Source of the DNA: Desulfobacteraceae bacterium CG2_30_51_40
GTDB lineage: Bacteria > Desulfobacterota > DSM-4660 > Desulfatiglandales > Desulfatiglandaceae
Direction of reading: 5' to 3'
Assembly: GCA_001874005.1 (NCBI GenBank)
Contig: MNYJ01000197.1
Coordinates: 1-46,966 of the forward strand
Length of the DNA: 46,966 nt
Position numbers and translations under genes: made by a program. This document shows, piece after piece, positions 17,977 to 24,942 of this stretch. The notes below the pieces were generated by a model. The model had not been told where the DNA came from, ran no database searches, and saw only the letters and a program-made list of their open reading frames with translations. Numbering within the stretch: position 1 is the stretch's first letter; each line of letters begins with the position of its first letter.

Positions 17977-18001
17977 CATGCCCTGAAAGGGGCACAACGA
18001 A
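17977..18001. repeat. Short hairpin repeat (CATGCCCTG...GGGGCACA), copy 1
   Basis: TGCCCT and GGGGCA pair around a GAAA loop. The block is closely matched at 24868-24891, including the flanking AAC and CGAA bases, so it is a dispersed unit and not chance. It lies immediately before another repeat (18003-18072). Confidence 0.6.
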
Positions 18002-18002
18002 A

Positions 18003-18072
18003 GATGAAAATCACCCCCACCCCTCCCTCCACCGTCAAGGGGGAGGAATAAAGGCAAGGGGCATTTTCATAT
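18003..18072. repeat. Interspersed repeat, C-rich/G-rich with ATTTTCATAT end, copy 1
   Basis: This 70-base unit starts GATGAAAATCACCCCC and ends GGGGCATTTTCATAT, so its ends are inverted. It is similar along its length to 30634-30704, with right-end pieces at 26721-26756 and 41295-41311. It fills most of the gap between uvrA and the DUF6765 gene. Confidence 0.7.
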
Positions 18073-18100
18073 AAACCAAAGGGCCTACGGATGGCCTTTT

Positions 18101-19126
18101 ATGGATACGGAATTTCACTACTGGGTTACAGGGATCATAGCCAGGGAGGCGGGCTTTTCTGAAAGGGAGGCCTCAATTATCGCTTACAGCTCAGAGTACG
18201 TGGATGAAAACGATATATGTTACAGCGTAGAGGATCGCGCAACGGGTGAGATATACAGGAACTTCGTAAGTCAGACCATGAACATACTCAAGCCCAAGAG
18301 CGACCTTATGAGGATATACCCTATCTTTCATTTCGTGCCGGGTGATCCCTTTGCTGAAAGCACAAGGAGAAGGGATGGGAAGATGCATATCCTCAACACA
18401 ACGCCACAAGGGCCCTATGCACAGGAGATGCTCAAGGCAGCCTTCAATGCATCTGAGAGGACAAGGCTATACAGGATAGGAATCGCCTGCCACGCCTATG
18501 CAGACACCTGGGCGCACCAGAACTTTGTCGGATGGTATGACTCCTTTAACCACATGGATCTGGATATCAAGCCGAATATCGGGCATGCGGACGCAGAACA
18601 TCATCCTGACTGGATGGCGCATCTCTGGACCGACAACAGGCTTGTGGAAAAGGATGTGGACAACAGAAGGAGGTTTCTTTCGGCAGCCTCCTGTCTCTTC
18701 AGGCATTTTTGCCGTTACCTGGCCTCACTGGGAAGACAAAACCACTCGGGAAACTGGGAAGGCCTTGAGTCGCTTTTCAAGTCCTTCAACGATCCGCCTT
18801 TCACCGGCAGCAAGAACTATTACAGGAAGGAGCGCATGGCCAAATGCAAGGAAGCCGCCCCATGGCTGGAAGATTTTGACGAAAGAAGATGGTTCTCGGA
18901 GGCGATTGAAACCGAAGTCCACGGGCTTCCCGACAGTTCCCATGAGCTGGTTCCAACCATCTTTGAAGACAAGTACTTCTGGAAGAGGGATGTAAACAGG
19001 GATGTAAACAAGGAAGAGAAGGGCTGGTACCTCTTCCAGGGGGCTGTAAAGGCCCATGAAAGGTTTTCCATAAAGCTTCTGTCTCCGATTTTTGAAAAGA
19101 TGGGCTATCAGCTTTCCTCTGTTTAG
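18101..19126 (+). CDS. DUF6765 family protein
   Basis: The 341-residue protein begins MDTEFHYWVTGIIAREAGFS and YVDENDICYSVEDR, which I recognise as the DUF6765 pattern. It is rich in His and Asp at spaced positions: HFVPGDP, HAYADTWAHQNFVG (131-144), HADAEHHPDWMAHLWTDNR. This helical HxxxDxxxH arrangement recalls the zinc-dependent phospholipase C/S1-P1 nuclease fold, where such residues bind a metal cluster. That similarity is my inference; the family has no proven function that I know. No signal peptide is evident, so a cytoplasmic place is likely. The ATG follows the repeat at 18003-18072 and has only a weak ribosome-binding site. Confidence 0.7.
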   Translation: MDTEFHYWVTGIIAREAGFSEREASIIAYSSEYVDENDICYSVEDRATGEIYRNFVSQTMNILKPKSDLMRIYPIFHFVPGDPFAESTRRRDGKMHILNTTPQGPYAQEMLKAAFNASERTRLYRIGIACHAYADTWAHQNFVGWYDSFNHMDLDIKPNIGHADAEHHPDWMAHLWTDNRLVEKDVDNRRRFLSAASCLFRHFCRYLASLGRQNHSGNWEGLESLFKSFNDPPFTGSKNYYRKERMAKCKEAAPWLEDFDERRWFSEAIETEVHGLPDSSHELVPTIFEDKYFWKRDVNRDVNKEEKGWYLFQGAVKAHERFSIKLLSPIFEKMGYQLSSV

Positions 19127-19254
19127 CCGCTTAAGCGGCCCTGGGTAAGTGCAATTCCCTATATGCTCAGGAATGAAACGAGGGATTTTCTTGTTTCGTT
19201 GTGCCCGTCCAGGGCCTGGACGGTTTGGAGAATCCGTGATAAGGAAAAAAATAG

Positions 19255-20094
19255 ATGAATGAAACCATAAGATCAATACTTTGCCCAAGCTGCAGAAGGC
19301 TTATCTCAAGCGATGAGAAGAACTGCCCTTACTGCGGCATGAAGAATCCGGGCTCCGGTTTGAAAGGACTTGCCTTGTCATGGATGAGCGGCGGAGAGGA
19401 CAGCGCTTTAAAGATTATTATCGCGGCTAATGTCGCTTTCTTTCTTTTTTCCATACTAATCGGCGCCAGAACCACCTCTTTTTCCATGCACCCGTTCTCT
19501 TTTCTTTCTCCCGGCAACAAGTCCCTCATTCTCCTCGGGGCAACAGGTGTATTTCCCATAGATTCTCTGCACAGATGGTGGACTATAATATCTGCCAACT
19601 ACCTCCATGGAGGCTTGCTTCATCTTGTCTTCAACATGCTAGCCCTTTCACAGCTCGGGCGTCTTGCGGCAAGGGAATATGGTGTGGCAAGGATGCTTTC
19701 CATATACACCCTGGGAGGGGCCTTTGGTTTCTTTGTCTCTTACCTGGCAGGCGTTACACTGACAATCGGTGCTTCAGCGGCCGTGTGTTCCCTGATAGGC
19801 GCCATGCTCTACTACGGAAAGAGCAGGGGAGGGCTATATGGAGACCTCCTCTATAAGCGAATAGGCGGTTGGGCAGTCGGGATATTTCTATTCGGTCTCC
19901 TGGTACCGGGGATAAACAACTGGGGACACGGCGGTGGTCTTGGCGCCGGTATAGCGCTCGGGTATCTTCTTTCATATACGGAAAAGAGGCCCGAGTCATC
20001 CATTCACAGAACCGTTGGGGCTGCATGCGCTTTGGCCACTGCCGCCGTTCTTCTATGGGCGGCAGGCTCGTCCGTTTACTACATGGGAGTTTAA
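19255..20094 (+). CDS. Rhomboid family intramembrane serine protease with N-terminal zinc ribbon
   Basis: The 279-residue protein begins with a zinc ribbon (Cys10, Cys13, Cys24, Cys27 in CPSC...CPYC). Six or more membrane helices follow from about residue 57. The rhomboid catalytic dyad is Ser174 in IGASAAVCSLIG and His225 in NNWGHGGGLGAGIALG. The conserved HGGLLHLVFNM segment with Asn127 is present too, so the protease should be active. Rhomboids cut transmembrane substrates inside the inner membrane; the substrate here is unknown. AAGGA lies upstream of the ATG at fair distance. The gene is 128 bases after the DUF6765 gene on the same strand and could share its transcript. Confidence 0.9.
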   Translation: MNETIRSILCPSCRRLISSDEKNCPYCGMKNPGSGLKGLALSWMSGGEDSALKIIIAANVAFFLFSILIGARTTSFSMHPFSFLSPGNKSLILLGATGVFPIDSLHRWWTIISANYLHGGLLHLVFNMLALSQLGRLAAREYGVARMLSIYTLGGAFGFFVSYLAGVTLTIGASAAVCSLIGAMLYYGKSRGGLYGDLLYKRIGGWAVGIFLFGLLVPGINNWGHGGGLGAGIALGYLLSYTEKRPESSIHRTVGAACALATAAVLLWAAGSSVYYMGV

Positions 20095-20583
20095 TAACTT
20101 CTTAAAAATCCGCTGTTCAACGGCTTAAAGAAATGTGGTAACCGTTCACGGTTTCAAAGGTTGAGATGTTCAATGTTGCGTTTTTGACCGCTAATCCGAT
20201 CTTTGGGCGGTATTTTGCGTGAGAATTCCCCGGCTCCGCCGTTTGAGACCAGGAGATGGACACCCGATCCAGCGCTATTTGGCAAAGTTAACAGGGTTTA
20301 TCAGCCGATCACGGCTTCAGTTCTATCCCTGTCCCTAACCCTGAACGTTGAACCCAGAACCTGTGAACCCTTACGAAATGTGTTACCAAATGCAAGGCCC
20401 GAGTTTGAGGGTGCCTGCCCGATGGATTGAGAGTCGGAGCCAAGGCGAGGACAAATGCCTGCAAATGGGGTCTGACCACAAGTACGTCGCATTTACCCGT
20501 CTGCGGTGCCGCGCCCAGGCAGGCGAGGGGTGAGCGAAACGCCGTGCATCGGGGTTTTAGAATCAATCGTCAAGGAGGGTTAA
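20095..20583. other. Non-coding mosaic region between rhomboid and darP-like genes
   Basis: This is 489 bases with no credible gene on either strand. It contains GTTCACGGTTTCAAAGG near 20144 and an oppositely oriented GAACCTGTGAACCC near 20356-20369, a loose inverted pair of the GTTCA/TGAAC type common in repeated intergenic DNA. Two other blocks (20420-20480 and 20500-20545) look like pieces of dispersed repeats. The last bases hold the ribosome-binding site for the next gene. Confidence 0.4.
20572..20579 (+). promoter_or_regulatory. Ribosome-binding site that sets a TTG start for the DarP-like gene
   Basis: AAGGAGGG lies four bases before TTG 20584. It supports this unusual start over ATG 20599 further in. 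Confidence 0.6.
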
Positions 20584-20961
20584 TTGAGCAGGAAAGGCAT
20601 GAGACACGGTTTTAACAGAAGGCCGAGGGCTTCTGTGGAACCGCCGGAGATAATGGAAAAGAGCAGATCGCAGATAAAAAGGGAGATGCTTGCCCTGCAG
20701 AAGCTCGGTGATGAGATGTCCTGCCTCTCATCCCGCCTGCTGCCGGAGCTGGGCCTTCCTGAGGAAATCCTGGAGGCTATTGCGGGCCTAAGGGCCTTGC
20801 CACCGGGAGGCGCCCGGAAAAGGCAGGTCAAGTTCCTCGGAGGCCTTCTTCGATGTATTGCCCCTGACAAACTTACTGAAGTCGAAAGGCAATTCAGGAT
20901 GATAAAAAAAGTGGGAATCACAAAGACCAGTAAAGAAAAGACCTGTGATTCCCTTCACTGA
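20584..20961 (+). CDS. DarP/YjgA (DUF615) family ribosome-associated protein, short form
   Basis: The 125-residue protein contains the DUF615 pattern SRSQIKREMLALQKLGDEM (about 27-45), LPEEILEAIAGLR and GARKRQVKFLGGLLR (about 78-92). E. coli DarP (YjgA) of this family assists late assembly of the 50S ribosomal subunit. This protein is shorter than the roughly 180 residues of enterobacterial members: the N-terminal part is brief and the sequence ends soon after the conserved GARRRQ region. The ending (TKTSKEKTCDSLH) looks non-conserved, so either a compact form or a C-terminal loss is possible. The start is TTG with a strong AAGGAGGG site. It stands alone, convergent with pgsA. Confidence 0.75.
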   Translation: MSRKGMRHGFNRRPRASVEPPEIMEKSRSQIKREMLALQKLGDEMSCLSSRLLPELGLPEEILEAIAGLRALPPGGARKRQVKFLGGLLRCIAPDKLTEVERQFRMIKKVGITKTSKEKTCDSLH

Positions 20962-21078
20962 CTTCCTTATATGAACATCGGCAGCCCCCTCCAGGCCTCG
21001 TGGCATTTAGGGAAGCGTGATTCAAGATGCCGCCAATGGGAAAAAACTGATGTTCATGCGCGGGGCTATCTAAACCCT

Positions 21079-21804
21079 TCATGGATGTTTGAGTGATGTC
21101 TTTTTTGGCCGTATGATAGGAATGGGACCAGTGAATATTTTGTAGTTTGTAAAGAGATATCGAGCAAGGGAAAGAAGGGTGATAAAGGTAGTCAGGAGCA
21201 TCAGGTAATAAGGGAGAAAGGATGAAAGGGAAAAGATGAGGTCTCCTCCTTCACCCTGGAGAAAGGCTGTGAGATTGTTGAACGCGACGTTCCATCTCCC
21301 TGCTCCGCTGAGGATGGCATCCTGATAATTCAAATTGATCAAGGCCCTCTCCTTGACGTTAAGCACCATGAAACTCATTAGAATTATGATGATACTAAAC
21401 ATCTGGAAAGCGGTTTTTACCTTTGCAAGCCTCGAAGTTCTAAGTACCGCCCCCTGGTACTGGGAGAGATGGCGAAGAAGGGTGATGAATATATCCCTTG
21501 CAAGGATGCACAGAACCATCCATATAGGTATCTGATCGGATAAGAATATAAAGGTTATAAAGGCCCCCAGTACTAGAAACTTGTCGGCCAGGGGATCAAG
21601 GAACTTTCCCAGGTTGGTCTCTTGATTGAGACGTCGCGCCAGGTATCCGTCAACAAGATCCGTTAGAGAGGCAAGCGAGAATATTACGAAGGCGGCTATA
21701 CGGTTGGCCTGGGAGTGCTGGAATATCAAATAGACAAATAAGGGAAGCAGAATGACCCTGAGTGCGGTGATCCCGTTTGGTATGTTAAAATCCGTTCCGT
21801 TCAT
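21079..21804 (-). CDS. pgsA: CDP-diacylglycerol-glycerol-3-phosphate 3-phosphatidyltransferase PgsA-like
   Basis: The 241-residue integral membrane enzyme shows the CDP-alcohol phosphotransferase signature D-G-x2-A-R-x8-G-x3-D-x3-D exactly: Asp52, Gly53, Ala56, Arg57, Gly66, Asp70, Asp74 (VDGYLARRLNQ...GKFLDPLAD). The N-terminus NIPNGITALRVILLP matches PgsA. The reaction joins CDP-diacylglycerol and glycerol 3-phosphate to phosphatidylglycerophosphate, the first step to phosphatidylglycerol and cardiolipin. About five or six hydrophobic helices are present. It is longer than the usual 180-200 residues: an insert between the fourth and last helices (about 155-185, KERALINLNYQDAILSGAG) accounts for the difference. 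Other CDP-alcohol transferases are possible but less likely. It is divergent from rlmKL. Confidence 0.85.
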   Translation of the reverse strand: MNGTDFNIPNGITALRVILLPLFVYLIFQHSQANRIAAFVIFSLASLTDLVDGYLARRLNQETNLGKFLDPLADKFLVLGAFITFIFLSDQIPIWMVLCILARDIFITLLRHLSQYQGAVLRTSRLAKVKTAFQMFSIIIILMSFMVLNVKERALINLNYQDAILSGAGRWNVAFNNLTAFLQGEGGDLIFSLSSFLPYYLMLLTTFITLLSLARYLFTNYKIFTGPIPIIRPKKTSLKHP

Positions 21805-21936
21805 TAACGTGCGTGCGCCTCTATATGAATATCCTGTATGGTTTTTAAACCGTCCTTAGCCGCGGTTTTATCCGCGCTGCCTGGCGATCATTTTCATTGC
21901 TTGTTGTGCCCGCCGAGTGTAGGGGGTCGGAATGAA

Positions 21937-21974
21937 AGGGCCTCACAGCTTTTTTTGTGCGTCAAGGCCTTTTG
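21937..21974. other. Hairpin in the pgsA-rlmKL divergent gap
   Basis: AAAGGGCCT pairs with AGGCCTTTT (one wobble), enclosing CACA/TGTG. Since both flanking genes point away, a terminator role is not obvious. A 12-base palindrome AATGTTAACATT (21998-22009) follows and could be an operator for rlmKL. Confidence 0.3.
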
Positions 21975-22064
21975 GGACACCCTGTTTTGTCAAAGTTAAT
22001 GTTAACATTCATCCCTTGCAAAAGAAAAGTGTAGAAGTTCAAAAAAAACGGTCAGGAGTACACA

Positions 22065-24182
22065 ATGACATTAAGATTTACTGCTACTTGCGCCTTTGGA
22101 CTGGAGCGGCTGGTCGAGGAGGAACTAAAGACTTTCGGGGCCGCGGAGGTTGACCGCGAGAAGGGCGCGGTTCACTTCTCCGGAAAACTCGGCGTCTCAT
22201 ATAGGGCGTGTCTATGGTCCCGTTTTTCAAGCCGTGTGCTCCTAGACCTTGGAGGCTTTGAGGTCCCGGATGAAAAGAGCCTTTATGATGGGGTAAGAGC
22301 GATAGACTGGAGCGGGCATATTTCTCCCTCGGGAACTATTGCGGTTGAGACCGTTCAGAAGAGAAAGTCGTCTTTCCCCGGCTACTACGCAAGCCTCAAG
22401 ACAAAGGACGCGATTGTGGACCAAATAAGAGACCGATTCGGAACAAGGCCTTCTGTCCGTGTTGAGAGGCCGGAGGTTCTTATCCATCTTTTCCTGGACG
22501 GAGACAAGGCGAAAGTTTTCATAGACCTCTCCGGAGAGGGACTGCACAGAAGGGGTTACAGAAGCTCGGGCGGAACCGCGCCCTTGAAAGAGTCGCTAGC
22601 GGCTGCGATCCTGAGGATGACCGGATTTCCGGCAGATACTGAAGCAGGGACCGCATTGGTTGATCCCATGTGCGGTTCCGGTACCTTTCTTGTCGAAGCA
22701 GCGCTTATGGCCGCAGATTGCGCGCCGGGGCTCGGCAGGGACTATTTCGGCTTTACTGGCTGGCTCGGGCATGACCCGGGATTGTGGGCGGATTTAATAG
22801 CGGATGCCTCAGACAGGAAAAGAAGGGGACTCGCAGGTAAAAAAACCGCTATAATCGGATACGATTCGACCTCCCTGAGTGAGTGCCGAAAAAACATCAG
22901 GACGGCCGGGCTTGAAGGCATTGTAATGATTGAGCAAAGGGATATTGCCCATTTAAAGAGCCCGATCCTCGCTAACCAATTCGATACGCGTATCCTGGTG
23001 GCCAATCCCCCTTATGGAGAGAGGCTTGAAAGCCCCTTGACCGCCTCATTTATTCAAAGGTGCCTGATCAGGAAACTCAAGGAGGAATTTGCGGGATGGA
23101 GGGCAGGAATCTTGATTGCATCTGCTTGCCGCTTTGATGGGGGCGAGGAAGACATAAAAAGGACAAAACTTTTTAACGGCCCTCTGCCTTGCGAACTGAA
23201 TGTTTTTGAGGTTTCCGGGTCAGGCACCGCCGACAATGCCTCAATACGAAGGATGTATAAACCGGCGCTACCAAGATCAGACGATTTTTCCAATAGGCTC
23301 AGGAAGAACTTGAAAAACATCATTCCATGGGCTGAAAGGGAGATAATTGATTGCTTCAGGATCTACGATTCAGACATACCGGAATACAATGTTGCAGTGG
23401 ACATATTCGATGGCTATGTAAGGGTGGTTGAATATCCGCGTCCCCAGACGGTTCCGGCGGATGCTGCAGGCCGGAGGCTCAGATACTGCGCAGACGCAGC
23501 ATCTGAGGTCATGGGAGTTCCCCGCCCATTGATCCACGCCATCTCCTGGGGAGAAAAGAGAAGAAGCAGGAGCGATAAGACCGATGAATGGTTCAGGAAT
23601 CTCAAGGAGGTCAGTGAAGCCGGCATGCGTTTTCTTGTTGACCTTGAGGCAGCAAGGAACTGCGGCCTTCCGCTCAGACAGAGACTTGTAAGGCGCTTCA
23701 TAAGGGATAACGCAAAAGGATCAAGATTCCTCTGCCTTTTCTGCGGCTCAGGATCAGCGACGGTATCCGCGGCTGAGGGAGGGGCCTTAAAGAGCCTCTC
23801 CCTCGACCCTTCTACCGCAAATATCACCTGGTCCCGCTGCAACATAGCGGTCAACGGATTCAGTTCCGAGTCCCACCGGGTGATGGCCCTTGATGAACCT
23901 GAGGCTTTGAGAGACCTGAGGGAGAGTTTTGATCTCATATTTGTTGACATGCCCGATCCTTTTCGCCGCAAAGCGATAAACGCCGAATCGCTTCTAAAGG
24001 CAGCCGTTGAAAGACTTTCGGATCGGGGCAGACTTCTGTGTTTTATGGATGCGAAGATGCCTTTGCCGGCCCCCCTGATATCGGCCAAGGATATTACAGC
24101 CCATATAGTTCCCCGGGATCTCAAACGGGGATGGAGGGCCGGAAGATGCCTTATCCTTCCGGGGGATCAACTGCAGGTGTAA
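22065..24182 (+). CDS. rlmL: Bifunctional 23S rRNA methyltransferase RlmKL-type
   Basis: The 705-residue protein matches the length and order of E. coli RlmKL (702). A THUMP RNA-binding region (about 45-165) is followed by the RlmL methyltransferase half with SAM motif DPMCGSGTFLVEAALMA (from 200) and catalytic NPPYGERL (from 314). A second methyltransferase half, RlmK-like, runs from about 400 to 705 (RFLCLFCGSGSATVSAAEGGA). RlmL makes m2G2445 and RlmK m7G2069 in 23S rRNA. The second half is odd: where the family has FLDHR and DPPTF, this protein has PLRQR and DMPDPF, so the RlmK activity may be lost or changed. The ATG has AGGAG eight bases upstream. The 3' end overlaps the convergent transporter gene by 32 bases. 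Confidence 0.88.
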   Translation: MTLRFTATCAFGLERLVEEELKTFGAAEVDREKGAVHFSGKLGVSYRACLWSRFSSRVLLDLGGFEVPDEKSLYDGVRAIDWSGHISPSGTIAVETVQKRKSSFPGYYASLKTKDAIVDQIRDRFGTRPSVRVERPEVLIHLFLDGDKAKVFIDLSGEGLHRRGYRSSGGTAPLKESLAAAILRMTGFPADTEAGTALVDPMCGSGTFLVEAALMAADCAPGLGRDYFGFTGWLGHDPGLWADLIADASDRKRRGLAGKKTAIIGYDSTSLSECRKNIRTAGLEGIVMIEQRDIAHLKSPILANQFDTRILVANPPYGERLESPLTASFIQRCLIRKLKEEFAGWRAGILIASACRFDGGEEDIKRTKLFNGPLPCELNVFEVSGSGTADNASIRRMYKPALPRSDDFSNRLRKNLKNIIPWAEREIIDCFRIYDSDIPEYNVAVDIFDGYVRVVEYPRPQTVPADAAGRRLRYCADAASEVMGVPRPLIHAISWGEKRRSRSDKTDEWFRNLKEVSEAGMRFLVDLEAARNCGLPLRQRLVRRFIRDNAKGSRFLCLFCGSGSATVSAAEGGALKSLSLDPSTANITWSRCNIAVNGFSSESHRVMALDEPEALRDLRESFDLIFVDMPDPFRRKAINAESLLKAAVERLSDRGRLLCFMDAKMPLPAPLISAKDITAHIVPRDLKRGWRAGRCLILPGDQLQV

Positions 24183-24843
24183 CTATCTTACCCTCGCGCC
24201 CCCTTAGAAAGCGTACTGCCAGGTAAGTAAAAGGTGTGGCCGCGGCCTCATAAGCGCACTTGACCACCCACTGAGTTATTGCCGTTACCACAAGCCCAGC
24301 CGGAGGGATAACTCCGCTAAAGGCTATTAAGATAAATATGAATGAATCAATCCCCTGTCCTATCAGGGTGGAACCTACCGTACGCGTCCAGAGCCATCTT
24401 CCTTTTGTTGCGACCTTCATTCTGGCCATGATATAGGCGTTAGCAATCTCTCCTGCAAGATAGGCGATGAAGGATGCCGCAAGAAGACGAGGGGCGAATA
24501 GGAGAATCTTTTCATAGGCACCCTGTCCATCCCAGAAGGAGGCCGGAGGAAGGATGCCTCCGGCCCAGACGGCTCCAACCATCATGAGATTGCAGAAAAA
24601 CCCGAGCCATATTACCTTTCTTGCCTTACGATAACCGTAGATCTCAGTCAATACATCCCCTGCTATATAGCTTATCGGAAAAACAACGATCCCTGCCGGC
24701 AGTATCAGGCGGCCAAAAGAGGCGAGCTTCACGGATATGATATTGGCGGTAAGAAGCGCGGTGACAAATATCGCGGTAGTTATTACAAACCAGATGGAGT
24801 AGCTATAATCAGACCTATCTTCAAATTTGCTCATTGTCTCCAT
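24151..24843 (-). CDS. Queuosine precursor transporter (YhhQ/VUT family)
   Basis: The 230-residue membrane protein has about six hydrophobic helices and the YhhQ-family patterns ANIISVKLASFG, GIVVFPISYIAGDVLTEIYGYRKARKVIW, YLAGEIANAYIMARMK and GSTLIGQGIDSFIFILIAFSG. Family members import 7-cyano-7-deazaguanine or related bases for queuosine in tRNA. The Asp, Glu and Tyr in GDVLTEIYGYR and the Gln-Asp in GQGIDSF are the conserved polar residues expected. No queuosine synthesis gene is visible in the window, consistent with salvage. The start is ATG 24843, with ATG 24834 as an alternative. Its stop lies inside the rlmKL coding end, so the two convergent genes overlap. Confidence 0.85.
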   Translation of the reverse strand: METMSKFEDRSDYSYSIWFVITTAIFVTALLTANIISVKLASFGRLILPAGIVVFPISYIAGDVLTEIYGYRKARKVIWLGFFCNLMMVGAVWAGGILPPASFWDGQGAYEKILLFAPRLLAASFIAYLAGEIANAYIMARMKVATKGRWLWTRTVGSTLIGQGIDSFIFILIAFSGVIPPAGLVVTAITQWVVKCAYEAAATPFTYLAVRFLRGREGKIVTPAVDPPEG

Positions 24844-24867
24844 AGTCCCGAATCAACCTCTAACTGC

Positions 24868-24891
24868 CATGCCCTGTCGGGGCACAGCGAA
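24868..24891. repeat. Short hairpin repeat (CATGCCCTG...GGGGCACA), copy 2
   Basis: Closely matches 17977-18001 (CATGCCCTGTCGGGGCACAG with the same flanking bases). It lies in the short gap between the yhhQ-like and DUF4301 genes. Confidence 0.55.
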
Positions 24892-24918
24892 GCAATGCTG
24901 CGTGTCATTTCGTACTCG

Positions 24919-24942
24919 CCGGAATCCAGTTCGTCATTCCGG
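24919..24942. repeat. Partial CGTCATTCCGG-type palindromic repeat
   Basis: CCGGAAT (24919-24925) and ATTCCGG (24936-24942) are inverted, with CCAG and GTC as in the full unit at 2404-2480. The DUF4301 stop codon (TGA, 24934-24936) falls inside it, so the last codons of that gene come from the repeat. Confidence 0.6.
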
